Source: Rhodeus uyekii (lineage: Eukaryota; Chordata; Actinopteri; Cypriniformes; Acheilognathidae). Taken from it: a stretch of 64,000 nucleotides of DNA. Shown here piece after piece: positions 39,101 to 53,086 of this stretch. The stretch is taken from assembly GCA_037043235.1 (NCBI GenBank), contig JAWRVZ010000029.1:216001-280000 (forward strand), read 5' to 3'. How positions within the stretch are numbered: the stretch's first letter is position 1; each line of letters begins with the position of its first letter. The position numbers were made by a program, and so were the translations under genes. The notes under the pieces are model-generated. The model was not told where the DNA came from, made no database searches, and saw only the letters and a list, made by a program, of their open reading frames with translations.

Positions 39101-42100
39101 GACAACTTACAGGCCCCATTTCTCACCAAAAACTACAATGATACCTGTATTACCATCCACACCAATGAGAGGTGCAACAATTAATTGATAAAATCAATGC
39201 TAATCGATAATGAAAATCAGTCTCGGTTACAGACGGTTCAAAATTCAGCTGCCAGATTAATAACAGGAACAAAGAAAAGGGGTCATATTTCCTCACTACA
39301 TTGGCAGAATCGACTTTAAGTTATTTTATCTGTCTCTTGTTCCCGTTGCAAAACAAAAGGTGATTTGTAGTCGCCCCAAAGCTCTGGAACAGTCTTCCTT
39401 TGGACATTAGGGCTTCCTCATCACTAAATGTTTTTAAATCTAGCTTAAAAACGCATTTTTATTCTCTAGCTTTTGAGTGATGCGCCGTATGAATGTATAT
39501 TTTTTTAATTAGTTGGTTTCTGTGTTATTTATGTATGCATGTGTATATATACATTTTTTCTTTTCTCTTAAAAGTCTGATTAATTTTCAATGTAAAGCAC
39601 TTGGTTTCAACTATGGTTGTTATAAATTTGAGCAATTTAAAAAAAACCTGACTTGACAATGAATGTAATCATCAATTAGTCATGTCTAACATCATGCACA
39701 GTAAATGTCACGCATTTGTCACGTCAAATTGCAGCACTGAATAACGCATTTCTATGGACAAAATGCACGTACAAACAGTGGAGGAAAAAGAGTGAGATGC
39801 TGCGGGATCAAAGCTGCCCAAAACATTGGATTTCTTTATTTTAAGCCTCAAGCTACCGCGTTAGCGTAACGTTTAGCATGACACGCCCTGTGAGGTGCAT
39901 TGACAGATGTGTGTGTGGTTTAATGTGTGATACGTTTCTTTAACTTACATTTTACAGTTATATCCTTATCTTTAAGTGTTACAAATTCACACAAATCCTT
40001 CCACTTTGCATGAAGGCTCGTTCTAACAGTCAGTGTGAAACTTCAGGCTTTACTGAATGAAAGCTGGTAATGGCAAAACTGTTGAGAATAAAGTATATTT
40101 ACACCACGCAAAAAAACAATTATTCTTTTCAAACCAGACACTTTAATCTGACAAATGAATGACCGATTTACTTGTTCAAAGGGTAAGCACATGTCAAGCC
40201 CTGCTACTTTTGTGTCAGTGTTGTTTATTTTAGCATGATTGGCTCATCAATCATAATTATCCAGCACTATAACGATCCATTTTATACATTCAATTTAGCA
40301 GAGCAGTATGAGAGCTCAAGATAGGAATGAAAGAACTCAATTTGTCTAGACACCGTCAGAGGGTCAGGACTGAAACCCTCTTACAAACACGCTGTAATTT
40401 AAGCCCAGGACGTTCATCATCTCCAAGCGGATTGGGTTTGTTTCTCCTGTGGTGTGATCAAAGCTCCCATCCCTTCCAAGCCAGATCTTAGGAGCTTTTA
40501 GTAAGCGAGAACAACGACATGCATCAGCTCCTAAAAGTTGAACTTGTAATCTGGACGTACAGCATTCATACCGTCATTCACAAATCTTCTCGCGTGGTCT
40601 CATACGAAAGTTACCTGTCCATTTGATTTAGTCTTCTGATAGAGACAATTCAGAAATCCATTGCCGCTTGTACATATATTATTTTCTTATTATTATTTGT
40701 ACATATATTCTTTTCCTTTTCTTATTTGAATGATTTGTAAAGAGCGATTAATAATCAATTTAGGGATTTTTATTACCTAAAGCTTTTCTTTACTTTTCTG
40801 TAGTTTTCCATAGAGTAAGGACGAATATTGTCAGCACTTTCCAACAGATAGAACATGTTATCAGAATGTTTTGGGTACTGTTTCTGTTGATAGTTGGAGC
40901 CTGAGCCGAGTTCAGCCTTGGAGAAGCTGTGTATCTGCGTGCGTGCGTGCATGTGTGTGTGTGTTAATAAGGTTTGTATTGGTGAGGTGATTAACTGCAC
41001 CATAAGGAGACGGAATGACTTGATGTTCTCGACAAGCCGCGTCACGAACCCGTCAACCATGTGATCAACGGAGATCTGCTTCAGACTTCAGGCTCTTGTG
41101 TGTAAAAATACTAGCTTTGTTTATCTTCCATTCTTTCTTAGCCAGTCAGAATCATTTAACTGTCATCATTGACGTAGTTTGTAGCCTCTGTTAGAGTATA
41201 ATTGCTGTAACAATGTTATTGTATGTGGGGCGGCCTACGAACTCCTTGTGAGACCTGAAGCTTCTGCTGATGAAACTGCAAACTAAACTTCACTAAACTT
41301 TCTTCTATTGACTGCACTTCTGACTCAGGGTCTAAATTCAACATATCTGGTCCTCAGGTCTTAACTGTAAATACCCTACACTTCTGTTTTTATGAATAAA
41401 GTGAATTCAGACATACAAATTCCACATTCTGCTAATCACCAAGTATATAGCAGGGAAGTATGCAATTTCAGATGCAGCATCATGTGCTGTAAGCTCAAAA
41501 AGAGAAGAGGAACTATTATAATAATGGGAATTGCAAAAAATGTCAGAAGTAAAAATAAATAAAAAACCTGAGGAGGGAAATAAAACACCAACTGGGAACT
41601 TAAAAACTTGAGTTGATGTTCACTTTCTATCAATCAAATCAGACATGACTATTCTTACAAAGTTCAAATGTACTTTGGTACAATCTGCTTTATGTAAATA
41701 ATTGAATGTATAATTAACATGGAAAGATTCTTGAAAACACCCACAACTGGAGAAAACCAGGCCAAACACAGCAGAGCACAACAGAGCCCTGTGTTCCCCC
41801 ACACCGAACAGAGACAAGCCTGTGGTGCCAGTGTGTGTGAGAGAAAAAGAGAAAGAGAAGGATCATACGGAGCAGGAACAGCACCGTGACGCTGTGTGAA
41901 GAAACCGTTCGTCTCGGGTGATCCACTCACACTCGTATTTACAATGTTCTCATGACTACACCTGTTCAAAAGCTCAGCAAGAACAAATTCAATTGGTTTG
42001 CGCAAACATATTTAGCAGCACAATTGTTTTCAACATTCATAATAAGAAATGTTTCTTGAAAACATTTTCTTTTCAAAAATGAGCATTTATTCATGGTACA

Positions 42101-43499
42101 ATAAATGATCTGTGAGGTATTTAGAGATGAAACTTCACGTTCTGGGTACACCTGAGACTTACATTACATAAAAAGAGCATAATAGGTCCCTTTTAATACG
42201 TCAATGTGCATGTTCACGCGCATTTTTACTGGAAATATCCTAACGACAGCCTCTCATAAAACAGTCACGCGGTTCCAACCCAATTATCTCCCCTTAACTC
42301 GTTCATTCTCTCAGCGTCGCTCAGTTTGGGTGTATAATTCACCACAGTGCATTATTTTATAAGTTGTTGTGAATACGATTACATGCGAATATGATGAAAC
42401 TTTATTAACGGAGCATGTGTTACCAACACCACACATTGCATACTAATGAGGCTCACGTGTGTTCACAGTACAACGCATCCAATGACGTTCTTAAAGGGCC
42501 ATACACTCTTAGAGAACAGCATACTATAACAGTTATAACTCTGTACAGATCATATACATGAGTGATTTACAGCGGTTTTACCTCGTGTTGTTGCATTAAT
42601 TGTGATCGCTATTCTTCACGTTGTAATATATTTATAAATGTCGTAGGAACAAGTTGATGTGATGTGTTCAATAAGTGTTAAGTTAACAGTCTTGTCACTT
42701 TAAGAGTGCGGGGTTTCAGTCGGCGCCAGAGAGAGTTGAGTTCTGAGGGATTAGAGAGAGAGCTCCGAAGCAGAGATAGTTTTGATTCTTCTGTTATGTA
42801 CGGCGTGGGTTGAGGCCAGAACCGCAACAGTTCTCAATAAAATCTCTGAATGAGAAGGAACCTGTCTTGTTATTAAAAGAAGAAACGCTACAATGTAGTG
42901 ACATATTTAAGCAGTAACCCCGCCCCCCCTCCCCTCTCCATCACGCCAGCAGTAACAGGTAAAGTGTGTTAAATTGAAATTGTCAAGTATTTTTAGAGTT
43001 TAATTGTCAATTATTAATTAGTATTTATATGAGACCTTAATGGTTATAATTTTAACTAATTAATAGGTTAAAACCAAAAAAATATTTTAAATGGGCATTT
43101 ATGGTCGTGTGGAACGAATCAAGTGATTTTTAGTGCATTCTTATGGAGAAAATTGTTTTGGTGTACGAAAATTTTGGGTTACGAGCTCTTGGAACGAATT
43201 AAACTCGTAAAAACCGAGTTATTACTGTATTCTGAAAAATGTCTTTATGTCTTTGTTTATAATTGTTTTGGATCCCACTGACTTTTATTAATATATTCAA
43301 AACTAGTTGAAAAACATCTTCATTGGTGTTAAACACAAGATAGAAAGTCAGAAGTTGTATGCTTTTCAACATCAGCTGTAAACGGGCTGAGAGGAACTGT
43401 GAGAACCCATTACTTACGCTATTAAATGCAATGACAGCACATTCCCAGTCAGTCAGCTCTGCGTGAGTCAGTGAGAGTCACTGTGAGTCACCAGCAGGA

Positions 43500-43533
<34 letters not shown>

Positions 43534-46500
43534 GGTCTCTCACCCTTCCTCGGTCTCATTAATGATGTCACAGATTTCCATGTTGAGCGTCCAGTCTTCA
43601 TTCTGCAGAGAGCCATCTGTGGCTTTTTCTGTGAGAAACAAATCACACACAGATCAGCAGGCCGTCTCAGTTACTGACACAAGCTCAATTACACATTAGC
43701 ACGTCTGGAAGTCAAGCTGCGTCCCGATGCCGACGTACGGTAGTGTTCACTGCTTACTATTCCCCGAGCACAGGATATAAAGCTCAATTCCCTTCACAAA
43801 ACCTCAGACAAAGAACAAACTCATAAGAAATTAGAGGTATGATGAGATAACATACTTAAAGAAATAAATATAACAAACATCTTTTTATTTCATATACAGT
43901 ACATGCATGTATATATCAATGTGTATTTATATAAATTTATTGTCGATTTTAATTAATATAACCCATTTTAACTGAAAGAGCTAAATAGAGTAATCTGAAA
44001 TATTTGTTGCAATTTGTAAAGTAAAAAAAAATGCAATTTGGTTATATTAGATATTAGTGTTTTATTTTATCCCTCATCCTTCCTTCGCGGGTCAGAACGA
44101 CCCAAAGGCATAAAATGACACTTTTTGTTATTATTCATTTGAATTATCTTTAAATTATAAATGATAAATAACATAGTTTAAGCACATTCTTTCAACTCTG
44201 TATTTCACGCATAAACGTAATTACAGCTCAAAATATCGCCCTCTTGTTGAAACAAATAATAATATAACATGATATTTCATGACTCTTACCACTAGATGGC
44301 CTTATAGCCTTATATGGAGCAAATGAGCACTTCTTCCGGGTCTTAAAGACAGTTTAATTCAGATTTTAGTCAGTATGCTTTCTGGTATCTGTCTACTCTA
44401 GACATTATAAAATAATGTTGTTTTTTTTTGTGTGTAATTTTTTGCTGTAATTTGACCATTTTGTGTCAGATATTACATTAATTCAAATTATTGATTTTAA
44501 TCCACAACTTTAAAAACAATGCAGTTACAGCTTCTAAAATGTTGTTGTGGGGTTTGTTCTGCATTGTAAACATGCTCAAAACTAACCATTTCTTGTCTGT
44601 GTGCAAAATTGCAAAATTTAAAAAAGAAAGAAAACAACGGATGACCTTTTGGGAATAGGAATTATTTGGTGGTGTGTGTGTGTGTGAGAGAGAGTGAGTG
44701 AGTGAGTGAGTGAGTGAGTGAGTGAGTGAGTGAGTGAGTGAGTGAGTGAGTGAGAGAGCGTGTGTGAGTGTGAGTGTGTGTCTGTGCGAGATTGAGAGTG
44801 TGTGTGTGTGTGTGTGTCTGTGAGAGAGAGAGAGAGAGAGAGAGTGTGAGTGAGAGTGTGTGTGTGTCTGTGTGTGAGAAAGAGCGAGAAAATACAAAAA
44901 TAAAACCCCAAAACACAACCAAATATAAAACAAAATGAACTCAAACTTAATAAAAACTACAAATGTATCTAAATAAAATATGCTATTTTGTTTTTAAAAA
45001 CATATAAATACAGTAATACTCGGTTTACGAGTTTAATTCGTTCCAAGAGCTCATAAAACCAAAATGCTCGTACACCAAAACAAATTTCCCCATAAGAATG
45101 CACTAAAAATCACTCGATTCGTTCCACACGACCATAAATGCCCATTTTAAATATTTTTTGGGTTTTACCCTATTAATTGCAGTTAAAATTATAACCATTA
45201 AGATCTCATATAAATACTAATTAATAATTGACAATTAAACTAAAAATACATGACAATTTACTGTAATGCACTTCAGCTTTGAGTAGCGTGAGTGGAGGAG
45301 ACGAGAGGAGGGGGGAGCGGGGGCAAGGATTCAAGTGCAAATGAGTGAATTTATTATAATAGTGCAGAAAACAAATGAAGTGATAATCCAGAGTGAAGGT
45401 CATGGAACATGGGAGACGGGAGAAAGGCAGATGATATGAGAATCAGCCTCGTCAGTGCTCAGTGACCACGGCCCCTTTCACACACACACACACACACACA
45501 ATGAATTCATGAACCGTGACAGTCACTGCACGTGTATATTTCACTACTTGAATAATAGCGATCACAATTAATGTAACAACACGAGGTAAAACCGCTGTAA
45601 ATCACTTATAAAAGTATCACTGTGGTGAATGATGCAACCAAACCGAGCGACGCTGAGAGATTGAACGAGTGAAGGGGTGATAAAGGGGTTGGAACCACGT
45701 GACTGTGTTATGAGTGGCTGTGTTTAGGATATTTACAGTAAAAATGTGCGCGACGATGCGGAGCGTTAGGACTTTTTCCACACAAAAATGCGCGTGGGTG
45801 AGGGAAAAATTCTCGCACTCCGATAAAATGCTCGTACACCGATTTGCTAGTATGTTAAGTCGCTCGTCAACCGAGGTATTACTGTAATAAAAACATAAAA
45901 AATAAAATAAATAAATACAAAAAATAAAAATACTTTGTGAAAAATAAAGCAAAGACAAATGAATGAAAAGGAAGAACAAAATATGAACATACAGTTCACA
46001 ACAGTAAATACAAGCCTGAGAGCAATCTTTCTGTTATTCTCCATCACTGCTAACCTGTAACTCTCGAGCAGAAGAGATGTGAGATTCACTCCCACCATCT
46101 GTGAGGGAGGCTTGACCGGGATTATTACTCAATTATCAGATGTGACAGCAGCACAGATAAGGTTTAAATCCAACTCTTCAGGTTTACACTCAACTTACAC
46201 AGTGACGGGACAGTGAGAAGTTACAGGAGTTACTTTTAGCACACAGAAATCACCATTATGTGTTTGTTAATACAACGTTTAGGAACTGTGATGAAACGAT
46301 CTAGTGTCACAATGTTTTGAAATCAGGTGTGAGGTAACCTGTGTGTGATTCTCGTAACATGGCAGCTAAAATGTGCTTTCACTCGTCTGACTGGCTTTTA
46401 AAGGAGACAGATTATGCAAAATTCCCTTTTACATGGTGTTTGAACATAAATGTGTGTGTGTAAACAACCCCCCCCCCCCCGCAATGGTCAAAATCCACCC

Positions 46501-49500
46501 ACTCCCTTATTTTTAAATCCCCATAAATCAGAAACAGGGTCTCAAAATGAGCTATCCCAGTTTTCTGCCTAATGTAACATCCCATTAGTGCAATCCCTGG
46601 CTCCGATCGGTGATGATCTCAGCCCTACATGTACAGATCCCGCCCAGAGTATATCCTCGCTTGAGCAGCTAGCGATACGTCTCAGCATTACAACTGTTCT
46701 GTTGCTGGCTGTAATAATAAATGACCATAAGAGCCTCCATAAACTCCCGTCATCTGAGCACTGAGGACGCAGAGGATTCATTCTATATATGGAGGGAAAG
46801 TACCCAAGAGTACATTTGTGCAAATTTACAAATTTACGCTTAATCTTAGTAATGACATGTTAGTTAGCACTTAATCTTGCTAACAACATGGTAATTACCG
46901 CTAAATCTTCCTTGCGACATGCTAGTTAGCGCTAAATCTTGCTAACGACATGCTAATAACCAGTAAATCTTCCTAGCAACATGCAAGTTAACGCTTAATC
47001 TTACTAACGACATGTTAGTTAGCGCTTAATCTTGCTAACGACATGGTAATTACCACTAAATCTTCATTGCGACATGCTAGTTAATGTTAAATCTAGCTAA
47101 AGACACATTGGTTAGCATTAAATCTTGCTAACGACATGGTAAATTACTACTAAATCTTCATAGCGACATGCCAGTTAACGTTAAATCATGCTAAAGAAAT
47201 GTTAGTTAACGTGAAATCTTGCTAACAACATGCTAATTCATGTTATGAATCTTTTTAACGACAAACTAAAATGCAACCGACAGCCAAAACTGTCCACTGC
47301 AAGCACCACTCACATTTTCTTCAGGAAATGTACATTATACACACCAGACTGCTTTGCAAATTATGATCAGTACACCTAAGGTTTTGCACAAAAGTTGATT
47401 TCAAAGTTGGACCAACACCAACTGTTCGTGATCCAACTTCATATCCAGAACTATCGCAATTTATATTTTGTGAATTTTTGCGAATTGCCTTTCCGAGTGT
47501 GCTTGTTAGCAAGTAGTATGGCTAACATGGTTAAAGATACCACTGTTTCTGACAGTATTCACAGAGACCAGAGCAATATCGTTATCTTTAAACCGGAAAA
47601 TATAAATACAGTCTGTATAATTCATAAAAGCACCTATTTGTTTTGTTGTTGACGGAGTATTCAAAGCATGTGCTGTAAAGGCACAGCCCCCTTCTGGAAA
47701 AGGTTTGGGGAGAAGCAGCTCATTTGCATTTAAAGATACACATGAAAACTGTTTTTACTCCCACACAAGGGGCATATAGGTAGTAATTTGTGGGGTACTT
47801 CGAAATGAAACTTCACAGACACCTGAGACTTAACGTATTTTTTGCTGCATAAGACGCATTTTTTCTTCCCCAAAACTTGGTGAAAAAGTTGGTGCGTCCT
47901 ATCCAATGAATATAAAGAATCCGCGGAGCGCGGCCACGGCCATAGCCGTGGTGATGACAAGTGGGGAGAAATGGAGGGGGGCGTGGTTCAGCGAGGTCTG
48001 CAGCGGGAGAGAGTCGGGAGACGAGCCGTGCGTAAGAGAGAAAGTGAAACGAAACTAAGAGTGAAACGAAACCGAGAGAAAGAGGCGTGACTCACAGAGA
48101 GTGAAGCATCAGCGCCGAACGCGCATGTTTTGGTTGTTATTTTATTTTTTGTTCAAGTCTGAGGAAATAAAAGAGCCCGTGACTCTCAGCACGCTGACCC
48201 TGCCTCCTTCTTTCCCTGTGACAAAAGAACATTACCACACTGCTGCCGAAACCCGGAAGAAAGGAGGAGGCAGGGTCAACAACAACCAAAACATGCGCAT
48301 TCCGCGCTCACGCTTCACTCTCTGAGTCACGCCTCTTTCTCTTGGTTTAGTTTCACTTCTCTCAGTTGCACTTGTGAGCCTCGCGTTCTCTGCTTCCGTG
48401 GTGACTCGCGTCCCGCCAAGTGTTGTACCGAAATCTGACTCCCCGGACAAATCTCACTCCCCTACACGCGTGCATTAATAAGCGCTGCATCGAGGTGAAC
48501 GCACTTCCTTGAGCATACTCGCCTACAAACCGACTTGTACGCTTACATAAATAAGCAGAAAATTAAATTATATTACAGTTATAATGAATTATAGTAGGCC
48601 TATGGGTTTACCAGGGGGAGTCAGATTTTCACAGCAGAAAAATACACCTGTGAAAATCTCACTACCCTCACTAACTCTGGTTTAAAAGCTCACAGACTTA
48701 CCATATTTATTTTATTATCTCATTATGGTATGGACATTCTTTGCTCAAAAGCATTTGGTTGTAACAATTATAGTATGGGTTTACCAGGGGGAGTCAGATT
48801 TTCACAGTAAAAACAATAACTCACCATGTTTATCTTATTGTCTCATCATATGGTGAGTCTGTGAGCTTTTAAACCAGAGTTAGTGAGGGGAGTGAGATTT
48901 GTCCAGGGAGTCAGATTTCGGTACAACACCCCACTTCCCGGTTTACACACTAATTATTGGAGTTCGAAGAAAAAATTACAGACTTATTTTTGTTACTTTC
49001 ACTGTTTACTGACTGTTAATGAGAGTAAAGATAGTTCTTAATATGTTACATGGTTGGCATAATTTTTTTTATGCTTTTTTGTGCTGTTAACTTTATACAG
49101 TTGATATAAAATATTTTACTACAGTATTTGGTTCAGAATTTTTAAAATTGGGTGCGTCTTATGTTCCAACGCGTCTTATATGGCGAAAAATACGGTATAT
49201 CTTGGAATACGGGTACATCTTGGAAAAAGGGGCATAATAGGTTCCGCAAATGCCACGTTATTGAGGATGTATACTGAGATTTCACTGTGGCTCTAGATAA
49301 AACTTGCTTTTCCTGTTGACTGACTCACGATATGAGTGAGGACCGATGACGAAATATAGCAAAGGAGAACTGATGAATCTGGCCATCGGCCTCACCCACA
49401 TTACACTCTCAAAACTACTTCCTGTACACCTTTGGAAAGCTTCCTGTCAATGTCTCCATCAGACACAAGTCAAATCTGGATTTATTTATTGATTTTGAGG

Positions 49501-52067
49501 GAAAATCTGCAATTCTGTGAAATGGTTTTAAAAGCTGACAAATGTGTGAAGTGAAATGTATAACAAACAAAAAACCTTTTAAAGTCTAATAAATGTATTT
49601 TTACAACCACACAGTCCCTGGCTTTTAAAGTGGAGAAACTTCAGTTGGTGTCTCATATTAACAGTATATGTGGCACCTTTTTTACGGACGGCTCACATGT
49701 GTTTGTTACACGAAAAGCTCTCGAGCTGCACGCATGAGCAACAGTTTCAGTTCCAATTTTGACAGCATTAGAGTCACTAGAGTAGGGTGGATGACCACAG
49801 ATCTGTGCTTTGGCCACAGTGAAACGTGCAGCAGATAAATCTCTCCACAGCTGATGAGTTTATCCCCATATCTGGGGCCCCACGACTACTTTGAAATGAA
49901 TGAGTGTGTGTGAGAGTGTGAGTGAGTGCATGTTAGTGAGTTAATAAGTGAGTGTGTGTGAGTGTGTGCATGTGAGTGCAGTCAGCACTGGACATCAGCT
50001 TGCCAGTGCCAGTAAACTTCCCCTCAACAAACTGGGAAGTGTCTGGAGCAGAACACCACTTTCACCGCTGGCTGAGGCCTCTTCCTTTAGTCCGCAGAGC
50101 CACAGGTAATGCTTCACGGCTTATTCATACCCCTGAGCTGCTCCTCCATCAAACTGACAGATTTGTCGAGGCGGAGAGACGACTGCTGCTACTGTCGGCT
50201 CGCTCAACAGACAGCAGAGCAGAGTTCATCCCACCCTCTTCTTCCACTCCTGTCCTACAGCATGTTCCTGTAAGCTGGCCGCGAGTCGTTTTGTTAAGAC
50301 GATAGCTGCATCCGAAATCACATCCTCTCAGAGTAGCCACTTATTTTTGAAGTACTTTGCAACCTCTAAAATAGTTTGTTCTGTATACAGTAATGCCTTG
50401 CGATACGAGCGTCCTGACATACGAGCAAAACTTCGAGCACACTTTTGCTTTGAGATACAAGTAAATATTTGAGATACGAGCAGCTTACAGTTGGTCAGCA
50501 CTCGGAGCCCACGCCGCCTCACTCATTCACTTCACGTGTTCATCGACTAAAATAAAAAAGATGGATATGTTCGCTCACGTGCAGATGAGATGTCATACGC
50601 GCGAGGGATTAAAATGAGCTCGAGTGCTCCCGTTTTTTCCACGTGTAGATCTGTTTTCCGCTCACGGATATAATTTACGTGCATGCAAACATCAGTTTTG
50701 TGCTCGTTTCTTTTAGGCATGGATTTGCCGTCATTGTCAACTTGCGTCCGCATCTCCCACAAGTCTTCCGTACGGTGTTTGCGTTACTACTATTAAATAA
50801 GAGTAGAATTTTTACATTTAAATCTTTTAATAATTGAATTATCTGCATCTCAATTGAAGCTCAGTGTTTTACTGTCAAACGCCTTGTATAATTACAAGCA
50901 ATATAATTAGTAACTGCACTTATTAATGCAAAACAATAGTAATTTTATTCTGTAGAACTTATTGCCACTGCTTTTACTGTATTTTTAATTGAAAGGAAGT
51001 GCATCCAACTTACTAACCGTAAACTTACAGCTCAAATAATACACACATTTTATAATAATTAACACGCTTTTATAAACTTAAGGTCACACTACTGTCAACT
51101 GAGCTTGACTTCCCCAAAATATTCCTTTAAGCAGCAACTTCTAATGGAAAATCCCCCAGTAATCTCTTCAAGAAGATTTGTGGGGAGGAAGAAAGGAGGC
51201 AATAAGTAAACAAACAAGAGCAAGAAAATGAAAATTGGACAATATTCTGAGCTAGAAAATGTTAAGACGGGTAGAGAAAGCAAGTGGAAAACAGGCGAGA
51301 CACATGGGTGAGTTGAGCCCTGCACCATGAGCTGAACCGAGTGCTCAGCCGTACCAACCTCTGCCAAACACCACCCACACACACACACACATATCTGAGA
51401 CTTGACCTCTCGCGGCAGTGCCGTAACTCTGATGAACATGCGTGAATAAATCATCATCAAATGTCACTTCATTCCTAATGAGCCGGTCAACAAGTTTGAC
51501 AAATTCATGTTATGATTTGAATCATGCAGTCTAATTAACTCATCACTTTTAGTGTCATTTTAGTGTAATTTATCATTATAGTATTCACTCATATTTTACA
51601 TTTCTGCATTTATCAGATGCTTTTATCCAAAGCGACTTGCATTGCATTCAAGAAACACATTGACTTTCTAATCAGTTCTTGTTTTCCTGGGAATCGACCC
51701 CATGACCTTGACGTTTTGCTGTGCTTGTGTGTTTTTTAAACACATTTCTATTCATTAAAGTGACTTATTTTATTTCAGTAGTTGCAAATGCAATGTCTCA
51801 TTTTCTCAAGGTGACAAATAGGGTAAACAAATAACTAATAGATGTCCACTGGTCTGAGAGGAAGGCAAGAAAAACCATCATCCTTTAATCTCTCTGAGGA
51901 CAAACACTATAATCTTGTTGTCGGCACATGAACAGAGCGACCTCCGAGAGCACGGACTGTGTCACATCAGCTCAAGTTCACAGCCGGGACTAAACTTACC
52001 TGACCTCAAAGGTACTGGTACATCAGCAGTTTATGTGAGTGTGTGAGAGTGAGTGAGTGTGAGTGTG

Positions 52068-52117
<50 letters not shown>

Positions 52118-52570
52118 CATAAGAGTGAGTGTGTGTGTGTGTTGTGTGTGTGTGTGTGTGAGAGTGAGCATAAGAGTGAGTGTGTGTGTGTGTGAGTGTG
52201 AGAGTGAGAGTGTGTGTGTGTGAGAGAAAGTGAGCATAAGAGTGAGTGTGTGTGTGAGTGTGAGAGTGAGCATAAGAGTGAGTGTGTGTGTGTGTGAGAG
52301 AAAGTGAGCATAAGAGTGAGTGTGTGTGTGTGTGAGTGTGAGAGTGAGCATAAGAGTGAGAGTGTGTGTGTGTGAGAGAAAGTGAGCATAAGAGTGAGTG
52401 TGTGTGTGAGTGTGAGAGTGAGCATAAGAGTGAGTGTGTGTGTGTGTGAGTGTGAGAGTGAGCATAAGAGTGAGAGTGTGTGTGTGTGTGAGAGAAAGTG
52501 AGCATAAGAGTGAGTGTGTGTGTGAGTGTGAGAGTGAGCATAAGAGTGAGTGTGTGTGAGAGTGAGCATA

Positions 52571-52654
<84 letters not shown>

Positions 52655-52690
52655 TGAGCATAAGAGTGAGTGTGTGTGAGAGTGAGCATA

Positions 52691-52776
<86 letters not shown>

Positions 52777-53049
52777 AAAGTGAGCATAAGAGTGAGTGTG
52801 TGTGTGAGATAGCATAAGAGTGAGAGAGCGTAAGAGTGTGTGTCTGTGAGTGAGTTTGTGTGTGAGAGAGTGAGAGTGAGTGTGTGAGAGTGAGCATAAG
52901 AGTGAGAGTGTGTGTGAGAGAGAGCGTAAGAGTGTGTGTCTGTGAGTGAGTTTGTGTGTGAGAGAGTGAGAGTGAGTGTGTGAGAGTGAGCATAAGAGTG
53001 AGAGTGAGTGTGAGAGAGAGCGTAAGAGTGTGTGTGTGTGTGTGTGTGA

Positions 53050-53086
<37 letters not shown>

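Larger units (their letters stand above)
46396..49245. mobile_element. large composite DNA element with two nested insertions
   Basis: Left end TTTAAAGGAGACAGATTATG and right end AAAAAGGGGCATAATAGG are imperfect inverted repeats. Internal AGCAGCTCATTTGCATTTAA and GAAACTTCACAGACACCTGA are familiar from a common fish element. It hosts the 31-bp minisatellite at 46834-47262 and the element at 47833-49195, which itself contains 48420-48929. Confidence 0.65.
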
